This document shows, one piece after another, positions 27,021-37,200 of a DNA stretch of 64,000 bases. Positions within the stretch are counted from its first letter, which is position 1. Every line of letters begins with the position of its first letter. The DNA comes from Flavobacterium branchiarum (lineage in GTDB: Bacteria; Bacteroidota; Bacteroidia; Flavobacteriales; Flavobacteriaceae), in NCBI RefSeq assembly GCF_030409845.1, contig NZ_JAUFQQ010000003.1, positions 2,232,001-2,296,000 on the forward strand. The letters run 5' to 3'. The position numbers and the translations under genes were made by a program. Below the pieces are notes generated by a model, which saw only the letters and a list, made by a program, of their open reading frames with translations, was not told the origin of the DNA and did not search any database.

Positions 27021-29252
27021 ATGAAACAAAATTACTTTTTACAAATTCTGCTACTTTTTGTATTTCTTACCAATGCGCAAGTAAAAGTGCAGGATGAAAT
27101 ACGATATAATCTTAAACAAAACTTATCTGCTAAAATTCAACAGAATAAAAGCACTGCTACTGCTACGGATTTTGATGCGATTGAATATTGGGTAGGTACA
27201 GGTGCTAATAAAGCTGCATTTGTTGTACAATGGAATGATGGCAAAAACTCAGATGCCTTAGTATGGGGCTTTAGATGGGATGGCGAAGCAACAGGTATTG
27301 ATATGGTACGAGCGATTGCAAAAGCAGATCATCGTTTTTATGCACTACAATATGATTCAGGAACAGCTCTTGGAACTACAATTGCAGGATTGGGTTTTGA
27401 CTTAAACGGTGTTAATACTATTGGGCTTTACAAAGATGGAAACCAAACCTATCCGCTATATCCTGTAAACGGTATCGTAAATACAACAGGGGCTAATTTT
27501 GACAATTTTACAGTTATAGATGCTACAGATCACTGGCAAACACAATCAAACAGTAAGGGATATTGGTCGTATTCTATAAAAAAAACGACTGATACGGATT
27601 TTAACCCCTATGATTTAACTGCTGCCAATGGTATTCTAGAAAATAATTCTTGGAATGTTTGGAACTATAACACTGGAATGGTAGAATTACCTATTGCTTC
27701 AACATTTACTCCAGTATCTCCTTTTGTTCTGTCAACAGATTTTACTAAAGGTTTTTTTATGGTAAATGAAGATTGGTTCGGACATACTAATGGAACGCTG
27801 AACTTTATTGATGATAGTGGAAAGATTAATTATCGTATTTATAGTACTGCAAACAACAATGAAACTTTTGGTGTAACTACTCAATATGGAACAATATATG
27901 GTGATAATTTTTATTTTGTTTCAAAACAAGATGCTGATGTTGGAAGATTGATTGTTGCTAATGCAAAAACAATGAAAAAAATTGCTTCGTTTAAAACAAT
28001 TGGCGGAGATGGACGCTCCTTTTTAGGAGTTAATGAAAATACAGGCTATATAGGAACATCAAATGGACTTTATTTATTTGATATTGCTAATATGCGAGTA
28101 GGAAATCTTATTACAGGAACATCAGGTGCTGGACAAATAGGAAACACGATTCGTACTTCGCAACTTGTATTTGCGGTTACTCAGGGTAAAGGTATTTTTA
28201 TAATTGATCCAACCACAAATACTATTATTAAGTCTATTGCTGGTGCGTTTCATTCGGTTGTTCAAGCCAAAGACGGAAGCGTTTGGGCAATTCAAAATCA
28301 AAAAATAATCAACATTAATACAACCACTTTTGAAACTACAGAATACCCTTTTCCTACTACTAAATACACTGGGTCTGGTGGAGCATGGAATGCGGGGAGT
28401 TTTACCTATAGCAACCAACAAAATGCACTATACTGGCTTGGTTCTGGAGCAAAAATTGTAAAATTTGATGTTACCAATAAAACATTTAATGAAAATTTCG
28501 CATCAATTCCGGGGCAAACAACACCCTTTAAACAAATTCCTCAGGGTGCATCTTTGCGTGTTGACCCCGCTTCTGATCGATTAATTTTAAATACTACAGA
28601 AAGTGGATACGGTGCACATTATCAAAAAAACTGGGTTCATACCTTTGATAACACAGGAGCTTTAACAGATACTAAAACGTTAAATGATTATTATTGGTTT
28701 CCTGCTTTAACCGTATTCCCTGATAATAATGCTCCAGTTGTGAGTTCTACTTTACCTTCTCAGGTTTCAATCAATAGTAACATACTAATCGACTTAAAAA
28801 CAGTAGTTTCTGATACTGATAATTTATCTGTAGCTATTGTAAAATCAATAAAATCAAATACTAATCCTGCGGTTGTAACTGCTACTATCAACCCTGAGGA
28901 AGCGTTGGTTTTAACTCCAAAAACTTCAGGAGAAGCTACGATAATTGTTAGTTTTAATTCTAATGGGAAATTAGTAGAAAAATCAATTACGATCAATGTA
29001 ACAAATTCGCTAGGAACAGATAAATTTGACAAAATAGAATTTACTATCTACCCTAACCCTGTTTCTGATATTCTAAATATTAAAACGCAAGACGAAGTAC
29101 TGAATGTAATTATTTATGATATTACTGGAAGACAAATCAATACTATAATTAATAATAACCAAGTTGATGTGAGTGCTTTAACAAAAGGGTTTTACATCAT
29201 TAATGTGGTAACAGATAGCGCTAGCTATCAGCAGAAATTCATTAAAAAATAG
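27021..29252 (+). CDS. BtuG-like beta-propeller protein with T9SS sorting domain
   Basis: 743 residues. A signal peptide ends near TNAQ. Residues ~45-215 form a domain with AALVWGFRWDGEA-like text (DALVWGFRWDGEATGIDMVR). Residues ~225-560 form a propeller-like region with repeated blades (YFVSKQDADVGRLIVANAKT, GYIGTSNGLYLFDIANM, GKGIFIIDPTTNTIIKSIAG), comparable to the DUF5074/BtuG propeller. An Ig-like segment follows, then a type A T9SS domain (IYPNPVSDILNIKT, IYDITGRQ). BtuG proteins bind cobalamin on the surface of Bacteroides; here the anchor is a T9SS signal instead of a lipid. It lies second in the riboswitch-controlled operon. No BtuB-type receptor is adjacent. Confidence 0.72.
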   Translation: MKQNYFLQILLLFVFLTNAQVKVQDEIRYNLKQNLSAKIQQNKSTATATDFDAIEYWVGTGANKAAFVVQWNDGKNSDALVWGFRWDGEATGIDMVRAIAKADHRFYALQYDSGTALGTTIAGLGFDLNGVNTIGLYKDGNQTYPLYPVNGIVNTTGANFDNFTVIDATDHWQTQSNSKGYWSYSIKKTTDTDFNPYDLTAANGILENNSWNVWNYNTGMVELPIASTFTPVSPFVLSTDFTKGFFMVNEDWFGHTNGTLNFIDDSGKINYRIYSTANNNETFGVTTQYGTIYGDNFYFVSKQDADVGRLIVANAKTMKKIASFKTIGGDGRSFLGVNENTGYIGTSNGLYLFDIANMRVGNLITGTSGAGQIGNTIRTSQLVFAVTQGKGIFIIDPTTNTIIKSIAGAFHSVVQAKDGSVWAIQNQKIININTTTFETTEYPFPTTKYTGSGGAWNAGSFTYSNQQNALYWLGSGAKIVKFDVTNKTFNENFASIPGQTTPFKQIPQGASLRVDPASDRLILNTTESGYGAHYQKNWVHTFDNTGALTDTKTLNDYYWFPALTVFPDNNAPVVSSTLPSQVSINSNILIDLKTVVSDTDNLSVAIVKSIKSNTNPAVVTATINPEEALVLTPKTSGEATIIVSFNSNGKLVEKSITINVTNSLGTDKFDKIEFTIYPNPVSDILNIKTQDEVLNVIIYDITGRQINTIINNNQVDVSALTKGFYIINVVTDSASYQQKFIKK

Positions 29253-29306
29253 CATTGGATGTAATTACATCCTCAACTCCTTTCGCTAGGTTCGTAAAAA
29301 TGTTTT

Positions 29307-29346
29307 TTAACACATAGTTCCGATAGCTATCGGAACTATGTGTTAA
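29307..29346. repeat. 40-bp perfect palindrome
   Basis: TTAACACATAGTTCCGATAG at 29307-29326 is followed with no spacer by its exact complement at 29327-29346. It may terminate the B12 operon, but it lacks a clean T run. A half copy lies at 8234-8248, so it may be a dispersed palindromic element. Confidence 0.8.
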
Positions 29347-29376
29347 CATAATTAATCCCAACAGAGTAAAAATACC

Positions 29377-29409
29377 AAAAGCCCTTTACCAAACAGTAAA
29401 GGGCTTTTT
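29377..29409. terminator. Bidirectional terminator
   Basis: AAAAGCCCTTTAC at 29377-29389 pairs with GTAAAGGGCTTTT at 29396-29408. T and A runs on both sides suit the convergent genes here (B12 operon and EamA transporter). Confidence 0.85.
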
Positions 29410-29447
29410 GCTATATATACTTTAAAACTAAAAAAGGTTTATTGTAC

Positions 29448-30335
29448 CTATTTTTCAGTAGATCTAACTTTTTCTACTGCTTCTGAAACAATATTGATAA
29501 CTACTCCCGAAATAATAAGACATACTCCAAGAATCAAACTCATTGTTAAATTTTCATTGAATAAAATCACACTCACTGCAACTGCTACTACAGGCTCTAA
29601 CGCTCCCATAATTGACGTAGCTGTTGAGCCAATTGTTTTTATAGCATAAACCAAAGTCGACATAGAAAGTACTGTCGTTACAAGTGCAAATACAACAATA
29701 TCAAAGAAAAATTTTATATCAGGCAATGCCATTGATTCGTTGAATAAAATCACTTTACTCAAATAATAAAGAGAAGAAAATAGTAAAGAATAAAATGTGA
29801 TTTTTATACCCGAAGCATTAATTTTTGCTTTATTAACTACTATAATATATAAAGCATAAAATAAAGCACTTGTTAAGGTAACTACAAGTCCTAAAAAATT
29901 GATATTGAAAGTGGAACCTTTTGTGCTCAACGCAAAAACACCACATATTGTTATGAACAAGGAAACAATTGTTAGTTTATTGATACGCTCTTTAAAGAAA
30001 AAAAACATTGTTAAAGCAACGATTACAGGATAAACAAAAAGTATAGTCGAAGCAATTCCAGGAGAAAGATAATCGTATCCAAGAAAGAGGAATTCGGCAG
30101 AAAGCGCATAGAAAATACCGAGTAATATTAATATAAAAAGTTCTGTTCTATTTACTTTTAAAGATTCTTTTTTATAAATCAAATAGGCTAACAAAAATAA
30201 ACCTGAGACAAAAAACCTGTAAAAAAGCACCGTGTCCATCGGGAAATTAATCGCTTTGATTGGTAATATAAACAATGGAATTAATCCATAGGAAACTGCC
30301 GAAATAATGGCAAATAAATATCCTTTAATTTTCAT
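29448..30335 (-). CDS. EamA/DMT-family transporter
   Basis: 295 residues with about ten hydrophobic segments in two EamA repeats (residues ~5-135 and ~150-285). Typical features are the LIPLFILPIKA opening, FYRFFVSGLFLLAYL, GIASTILFVYPVIVALTMFF in repeat one, and SIMGALEPVVAVAVSVILFNE in repeat two. The family exports metabolites such as amino acids across the inner membrane; the substrate is unknown. It is monocistronic and ends at a bidirectional terminator. Confidence 0.85.
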   Translation of the reverse strand: MKIKGYLFAIISAVSYGLIPLFILPIKAINFPMDTVLFYRFFVSGLFLLAYLIYKKESLKVNRTELFILILLGIFYALSAEFLFLGYDYLSPGIASTILFVYPVIVALTMFFFFKERINKLTIVSLFITICGVFALSTKGSTFNINFLGLVVTLTSALFYALYIIVVNKAKINASGIKITFYSLLFSSLYYLSKVILFNESMALPDIKFFFDIVVFALVTTVLSMSTLVYAIKTIGSTATSIMGALEPVVAVAVSVILFNENLTMSLILGVCLIISGVVINIVSEAVEKVRSTEK

Positions 30336-30429
30336 GTATTCTATTCTATAAACTTATTAATTGGAATGTTTTTTCACATACTTTATTGACTTCTATGTCA
30401 TATTTTTCTGCTTTGCAAAATTACCAAAA

Positions 30430-31190
30430 AATACCTGATTTAGTAGTTAGTTTACAGTCTCAGTTTGTAGTTAGTTTTTTTGCCACAGATTAAAAGGATT
30501 TATAATTCAGTCGCAGTATTCAGTCGCAGTAAAAACAGTTTACAGTCGCAGTTTTCAGGACAACTTTGCGAACTAACCAACTCTCCAATCTTGTTTTTCT
30601 GAGGAACAAAGAAACCCAAATCCAGTGATCAGTCGCAGTTATCAGAATACACAATTGAAAATCAAATAAAATCTACCTTAATCTGCTTAATCTACGTGCG
30701 AAAAAAAGTCGCAGTTTCCAGTCTCGGTATTCAGTTACAGTTTTCAGAGTAAAATGATTGAGAATCAAATAAAATCTGCCTTAATCTCCTTAAATCTGCG
30801 TGCAAAAAAAAGTCGCAGTTTCCAGTCACGGTTTTAAAGACAACTTTGCGAACCAACCAACTCTCCAATCTTGTCTTTCTGAGGAAGGAAGAAACCTAGA
30901 TTTAGTTTACAGTTAGTTTTTTTGCCACAGATTAAAAGGATTTGAATGATTTAAAAATCAGTTACAGTTTACAGAATTCAATCTCGGTGTTTAGTTTGCA
31001 GTCTCGACTGTAAACTCTTTTTACTACGACTGAATACTGAGACTGTTTTTTGTTTCAAGTTCTATACTGTGACTGTAAACTGAATACTGCGACTGAAAAC
31101 TGTTTTTACTGCGACTGTCCTTCGACTCCGCTCAGGATGACACAGCAAACCGCGACTGAAAACTGAAAACTAATTTATAATTAATTTTAC
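30430..31190. repeat. CAGT-word repeat region with internal duplications
   Basis: This ~760-bp gap is built from words such as CAGTCGCAGT, CAGTTTACAGT, CAGTATTCAGT and, in the second half, their complements (ACTGCGACTG, ACTGTAAACTG). Longer segments are duplicated: GCCACAGATTAAAAGGATTT at about 30481 and 30921; CAACTCTCCAATCTTGT at about 30579 and 30859; CTGCCTTAATCTCCTTAAAT and a close relative about 100 bp earlier. It also contains CTCCGCTCAGGATGACA near 31126. No gene is supported here. Confidence 0.8.
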
Positions 31191-31308
31191 CCGTTCTCCC
31201 CTTTGATTACACAATAGTGACTTTTTTGTCTCTATGAGCTAATAATATGCGTTATTGCCCATGTAATCGATATTTCAAACCTTTACTAAATAATCAAATA
31301 AAAAACAC

Positions 31309-31947
31309 ATGAATAATTTAGCAAAGCAAATTGAAAATCTAAATAACGAATTATCGCAACAAATACCGTTGGAAGTATTAGAAGTATTCGAAAAATCAAT
31401 AAGCGATTTAAAGACTCAAAATATTGAAAATAAAAGCATCAAAATTGGAGATGTAATTAGTCCTTTTTCATTACTAAATGCCCAAAACCAGTTAGTTCAT
31501 TCCAAAGACATTCTAAAGAAAGGCAAAACGATACTTGCTTTTTACCGTGGTAGTTGGTGTCCGTATTGCAATTTAGAACTTAGAGCATTACAAAATAATA
31601 TCACAAAAATTGCAAGTCATAATGTTAGCCTTCTAGCTGTATCACCACAAAGTCCAGATCATAGCAATGCACTTTCAGAAAAACATCAATTGACTTTTGA
31701 CGTTTTCACGGATGAAAATAATCAGTTAGCAAAACAACTAGGAATTGATTTTAAACTGCAAGATTTTGCCTTACCTACTTATCAGGCAATAGGAATTAAT
31801 TTAAACGAATTTAATCAAGATAATGAAAACACATTGCCTGTGCCTGCAGTATTTGTAATAGACTCTGACGGATCTGTAATTTATAAATTTGTAGATTCTG
31901 ATTATAGAAACAGACTTGATATTGAAGAGTTAATACAATCATTATAG
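31309..31947 (+). CDS. Peroxiredoxin-like (AhpC/TSA) protein
   Basis: 212 residues. A thioredoxin fold starts near residue 45, with YRGSWCPYCNLELRALQ placing Cys84 and Cys87 in a CPYC arrangement. This is the pattern of the peroxiredoxin-like family (AhpC/TSA), in which the first Cys reduces peroxides. AVSPQSPDHSNALSEKHQLT and VFTDENNQLAKQLGI follow as expected. There is no signal peptide, so it is cytosolic. It sits alone between two blocks of CAGT-word repeats. Confidence 0.85.
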   Translation: MNNLAKQIENLNNELSQQIPLEVLEVFEKSISDLKTQNIENKSIKIGDVISPFSLLNAQNQLVHSKDILKKGKTILAFYRGSWCPYCNLELRALQNNITKIASHNVSLLAVSPQSPDHSNALSEKHQLTFDVFTDENNQLAKQLGIDFKLQDFALPTYQAIGINLNEFNQDNENTLPVPAVFVIDSDGSVIYKFVDSDYRNRLDIEELIQSL

Positions 31948-31949
31948 CT

Positions 31950-32330
31950 ACGCTCAGTTCGTAGTCTCAGTGTTCAGTCGCAGTTTAAAGTCGCAGTTTG
32001 CAATTTTAAACTGTTTTTACTGTGACTGTAAACTGCGACTGTCCTTCGTTTCCGCTCAGGATGACAACGCAAACTGTGACTGTAAACTGCGACTGTCCTT
32101 CGTCTCCGCTCAGGATGACAGCCAAACTGAGACTGTAAACTGTTTTTACTGTGACTGCAAACTGTAAACTGTAAACTGTAAACTGTAAACTGTAAACTGT
32201 AAACTGAATACTGCGACTGAACACTGCGACTGCAAACTGTGACTGCAAACTGTGACTGCAAACTGTGACTGCAAACTGTAAACTGAATACTGCGACTGAA
32301 CACTGTGACTGTAAACTGAGTCGTGAAATA
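31950..32330. repeat. CAGT-word repeats with a 7-bp tandem tract
   Basis: This is the same word family as at 30430-31190 (ACTGCGACTG, GACTGTAAACTG). Bases 32159-32200 are six exact copies of AAACTGT. Two copies of a CCGCTCAGGATGACA segment lie near 32050 and 32107. Apparent ORFs on both strands are low-complexity artefacts of the repeats. Confidence 0.85.
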
Positions 32331-32538
32331 AGACTACTAAATTAATTATAATATTAACATTAAGTAAAAAGCTAAAACACTAGAAACAAGAGTATTTACA
32401 ATTGATAACTTTTTAATAATATTATTTTAAAGAAAATTTAATAAACATTGAATTCTCAATTATTATATTTGGCGACTTATCCCTAAAAGATTATTCATTT
32501 TAGGGATTCTAAAAAAAGATTTTCTCTCTAATTTACCT

Positions 32539-32898
32539 ATGAAACCTATTAAGTTTATTTATACTATTTTATTATCGTTGCTTGTTTTTCATGGCAGTGT
32601 AGAATATTATAAATTTCCTTCTGAAGTAAATAATTATCAACTACAAGACCTCTTTTTAGCTTCAGAGGTTCCTCAGCTTGAATCATCTTCTTTGTATATG
32701 ACTGATGCAGAGATGCATTTTATACTCAAAAAGAATATAAAAAGCCGCGTAGCTAATTCGGAAACTAGTCTTTTAAAAAAACATGACTACTCTAACTTAT
32801 TTGATTTTAAGGAATTAAAAGAAAAAATAATTTATAGTATCGCTACTATTTATAAAGACCAGCGACACAATCACCTGCATTTATACCAACTTTTCTAG
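32539..32898 (+). CDS. Small hypothetical protein
   Basis: 119 residues with a hydrophobic, signal-like N-terminus (FIYTILLSLLVFHGSVEYY). The rest is mixed helical, with FLASEVPQLESSSLYM and a C-terminal His-rich RHNHLHLYQLF. No family is recognised. It lies 220 bp upstream of the AcrA-type adaptor on the same strand and could be part of that efflux locus, as a similar-sized secreted protein precedes the metal-efflux operon at 24840-25217, although the two sequences do not look alike. Confidence 0.5.
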   Translation: MKPIKFIYTILLSLLVFHGSVEYYKFPSEVNNYQLQDLFLASEVPQLESSSLYMTDAEMHFILKKNIKSRVANSETSLLKKHDYSNLFDFKELKEKIIYSIATIYKDQRHNHLHLYQLF

Positions 32899-33118
32899 AT
32901 TTCTGGAACACCTTATTTTTATATAATATCCATTTATAGTAATGCATTTTCATTATTATTTATTGGATGATATAATCTATAAGTTTAGTTCTTAAAAAAC
33001 GGTATTCCATCCTTGGAGTATACGACACATCTCTATTTTTAATACCCACTCACCACTAACTCCCTGTAGATCAATATTTGGGAGGAAATATATTTATATA
33101 ATACTTTAAAAATTAATC

Positions 33119-34225
33119 ATGATTATTAGTAAAAAACATTTCTTATTGTACGGTTTATCGTTCTTATTCCTAACCGCTTGTGCAGATAAACCAAAAAATG
33201 ATACCGCCAATATAAAAACGCTACCTGTTTATAAAATCACTTTAAAAGATACTGTAGTTTCAAACCGATTTGTTGCCGATGTACATGCTAAAAACAATGT
33301 AGAAATCCATGTTCGTATCCCTGGAATATTAGATAAGGTTTTTGTTAGCGAAGGACAAAAAGTAAACAAAGGGCAAGTTCTTTTTAAAATTAGTGATGCC
33401 GAACTTCAAATACAACTTATCAAAGCAGATGCAGTTTACAAAAGCATGTTAGCAGACCTTAGAATTGCAAATGTTGAATTAAGTCAAGCACAGACTCTTT
33501 TTACAAAAAAGGTAATTGCTAGCCAAGAATTAGAATTATCTAAGGCTAAACACGATGCAGCAAGTGCTAAAGTGGCACATGCTGCTGCAGAAAAAAAATC
33601 AATCAATCAGCAAATTAGCTTTACTACAATACGAGCACCTTTTGATGGAACAATCGATCGTATTCCGTTTAAAGAAGGAAGTCTTGTTGAAAATGGTTCA
33701 TTGCTTACAACACTATCACAGTTAGATGATGTGTATGCTTATTTCTCAATCCCAGAAAATACTTATTTCCAAATGATGGCCGATAATAGCCTGAAAACTA
33801 AAGGAGATATACAATTAGTATTACCAAACGGAGTGGTATATAATCAAAAAGGAGAGTTAAAAACTGCCGATGGAGAGATCGACAGACAAACTGGTTCTAT
33901 TCAGTATAAAGCAAAATTTCATAATCCAGAAGGCTTCATAAAACATGGAACTTCAGGTAGTTTAATTATTTCAGAGCCAAGAACCGATGTGGTATTAATA
34001 CCTCAAAAAGCGGTTTTCTCTATTCAAGACAAGCAATTTGTATTTGTTGTCAACAAGGAAGGAATCGTAAAGATGACCAACATTAGTATTGCAAATACGC
34101 TTGACGATGCATACATATTAAACAAAGGATTGAAACAAAATGATCTTATTGTACAAGAAGGTACTCAATCACTAAGAGATGGAGACAAGATCAATATCAA
34201 ACAAATGCAAAGCGCTAGCTTGTAA
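33119..34225 (+). CDS. AcrA/MexA-type RND efflux adaptor lipoprotein
   Basis: 368 residues. A lipobox ends at Cys21 (FLTAC-ADKP). The order is lipoyl half (EIHVRIPGILDKVFVSEGQK), coiled-coil hairpin (~105-160), second lipoyl half (TTIRAPFDGTIDRIPFKEGS), then beta-barrel and C-terminal domains (VVLIPQKAVFSIQDKQFVFV). It links the inner-membrane pump to the outer-membrane channel. The permease starts 34 bp later and the channel gene follows, giving a complete tripartite operon. Substrates are probably hydrophobic drugs, bile salts or similar compounds. Confidence 0.92.
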   Translation: MIISKKHFLLYGLSFLFLTACADKPKNDTANIKTLPVYKITLKDTVVSNRFVADVHAKNNVEIHVRIPGILDKVFVSEGQKVNKGQVLFKISDAELQIQLIKADAVYKSMLADLRIANVELSQAQTLFTKKVIASQELELSKAKHDAASAKVAHAAAEKKSINQQISFTTIRAPFDGTIDRIPFKEGSLVENGSLLTTLSQLDDVYAYFSIPENTYFQMMADNSLKTKGDIQLVLPNGVVYNQKGELKTADGEIDRQTGSIQYKAKFHNPEGFIKHGTSGSLIISEPRTDVVLIPQKAVFSIQDKQFVFVVNKEGIVKMTNISIANTLDDAYILNKGLKQNDLIVQEGTQSLRDGDKINIKQMQSASL

Positions 34226-34259
34226 TCAATTCCTTAATTAAAATTAAAAAGATACAATA

Positions 34260-37200
34260 ATGATAGAGATGTTTATCAAAAGAAAAATATTATCATTAAT
34301 CATTTCGGTGATGATAGTACTTCTCGGAATACTAGCTTTATTCCAATTACCTATAACACAATTCCCTGATATTGTTCCTCCATCGGTAACAGTAACTGCT
34401 AAATATACTGGTGCAAATGCCGAAGTATCTGCCAATGCCGTCGCGCTGCCATTAGAACGAGCTATAAATGGTGTACCCGGAATGACTTATATGTCGACCG
34501 TTACATCAAACGACGGTTTAACCCTTATTCAAGTATTCTTTGAGGTAGGAACCGATCCCGATTTGGCTGCGGTAAACGTACAAAACAGAGTTACTACGAT
34601 ACTAGATGAACTTCCCGAAGAGGTTATACGAGCTGGAGTAACTACAGAAAAGGAGGTTAACAGTATGTTGATGTACCTTAACGTTACTAGTACAGACGAG
34701 ATTCAGGACGAACAGTTTATTTTCAACTTTACTGATATAAATATTCTTCAGGAACTAAAACGTATTGACGGTGTAGGACGTGCAGAAATAATGGGTCAGA
34801 AAGAATATTCTATGCGAGTATGGCTTGATCCACAAAAAATGCTTTCTTATAATATTTCGGCAAATGAAGTTATAAATTCATTACAGAAACAAAATATTTC
34901 TGCCGCTCCCGGTAAGGTTGGTGAAGGATCAGGACAATTGGACAGCCAAGTTCAATATGTTATAAAATACGGAGGAAAATTCTTTGAACCTAAACAGTAT
35001 GAAGAAGTACCACTAAGAGCAAATTCAGACGGTACCATCTTAAAATTAAAAGATGTTGCTAAAATAGAATTGGGATCGATGAGTTACGGAATGGTTTCTA
35101 AGACTGATGGAAAACCATCGGCTTCAATCATGCTAAAACAACGTCCAGGATCTAATGCATCGGAAGTAATTGCCAGCGTAAAAGCAAAAATGGCTGAGCT
35201 AAAAGGAAGCTCATTCCCTCCTGGAATGAATTATAATATTGCGTATGATGTATCTCGTTTTCTTGATGCCTCAATTGATGAAGTTTTAGTAACGCTTGTA
35301 GAAGCTTTCCTTCTTGTAGCCTTTGTCGTTTTTATATTCTTGCAAGACTGGCGTTCTACGCTTATTCCTGTTTTAGCAGTTCCTGTAGCATTGATTGGTT
35401 CATTTACTTTTATGTCGATGATGGGCTTTTCTATAAACCTACTTACTCTTTTTGCTTTAGTACTTTCGATAGGTATTGTCGTCGATAATGCCATTGTCGT
35501 CGTCGAGGCTGTACACGTTAAAATTACAGAGGAACACATGGATCCGTTGCCAGCAACCATAAGCGCGATGAAAGAAATTACGGGTGCCGTTATTGCAATT
35601 ACAATTGTAATGGCTGCAGTATTTATTCCTGTAGCTTTCCTTAGCGGACCTGTTGGAGTTTTCTACAGGCAATTTTCGCTTACCATGGCAATTAGTATTG
35701 TAATATCTGGTATTAATGCACTTACATTAACACCTGCTTTATGTGCTATAATGCTAAGAGCGCACGATCCTAACAAAGAAAAAACATCATTATTAGATCG
35801 TTTCTTTGTTCGATTCAACAGATGGTTTGACAACATTACGTCAAAATACATCAAAGTCCTTTCTAAATTTGCAGATCGCAGCTCTATAACGATAGGTCTT
35901 TTGGTTCTATTCTGTGTTCTTACTTGGGGTACATCTGTATTTTTACCTTCGGGATTTATCCCTGCTGAAGATCAAGGGATGGTATATGTAAATGTTACTA
36001 CACCACAAGGAGCAACTGTAGAACGTACAGACAAAGTGCTTGATGAGGTAACTCGCATTGCAAAAGAAATTGAAGGAGTTGATAACGTTACAACACTAGC
36101 TGGTTATAGCATTGTTACTGAAATTGCTGGTGCATCATACGGAATGGGAATGATCAACCTTAAAGGTTGGGATGACAGAGACATATCTGTAAATGAATTT
36201 ATTGCTCTACTAAGTGAGAGAACAAAAGGAATTGCTGATGCTCAGATTGAAATTTTCGCACCTCCTACCGTTCCTGGATTTGGTAATACCAGTGGTTTTG
36301 AAATGCGTTTGCTTGATAAATCAGGTGGATCGATTAGCAATACAGATGAGGTTACAAAAAACTTTATTAAGGAATTAAATGCTTCACCAGAAATTCAAAA
36401 TTCATTCTCGAGTTTTGATGCTACTTTCCCTCAATATCTAATCCACATTGATTATGATATGGCGGCCAAAAAGGGTGTTTCTGTAGATAATGCTATGTCT
36501 ACTTTACAGACTATGTTGGGCTCATTTTATGCTACAAACTTTATTCGCTTTTCACAAATGTATAAAGTAATGGTACAAGCAAGTCCTGAGTTTAGAAAAA
36601 ACCCAGAAAGCATTCTCGATATGTATCTTAAAAATGATGCTGGCGAAATGGTTCCGTTCTCTACATTTATAAAATTAGAGCGCGTTTACGGACCAGAAGT
36701 GCTTACTCGTTACAACATGTATATGTCGGCTATGATTAACGGAGAGCCTGCTGCAGGTTTCAGTTCTGGAGAAGCTATTGCTGCTGTAGAGAAACTTGCT
36801 GCCGAAAAACTCCCAAGTAAATTTGAATTAGAATGGTCTGGTATGACTCGTGAAGAGATTTTATCTGGAAACCAAACAATATACATTTTTGCCCTGTGCT
36901 TACTTTTTGTTTACTTATTACTTGCTGCTCAATACGAGAGTTTACTACTGCCCTTCCCTGTGCTTTTATCGCTTCCAGTTGGTGTTTTTGGTTCGTATCT
37001 CGCACTTTTAGCCGTAGGATTAGACAATAATATTTATGCACAAGTAGCCTTGGTCATGCTTATAGGACTACTGGCCAAAAATGCCATTTTGATAGTCGAG
37101 TTTGCCATGGCGCAAAACAAGCTAGGGCAAGATATTACTGAAGCTGCCATAGAAGGTGCTAGACTTCGTTTTAGACCTATCTTAATGACATCATTTGCTT

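Noticed and set aside
31970..32303. ORFs on both strands in the CAGT-word repeats
   Set aside because: Low-complexity translations of tandem words in several frames at once; no protein-like composition.
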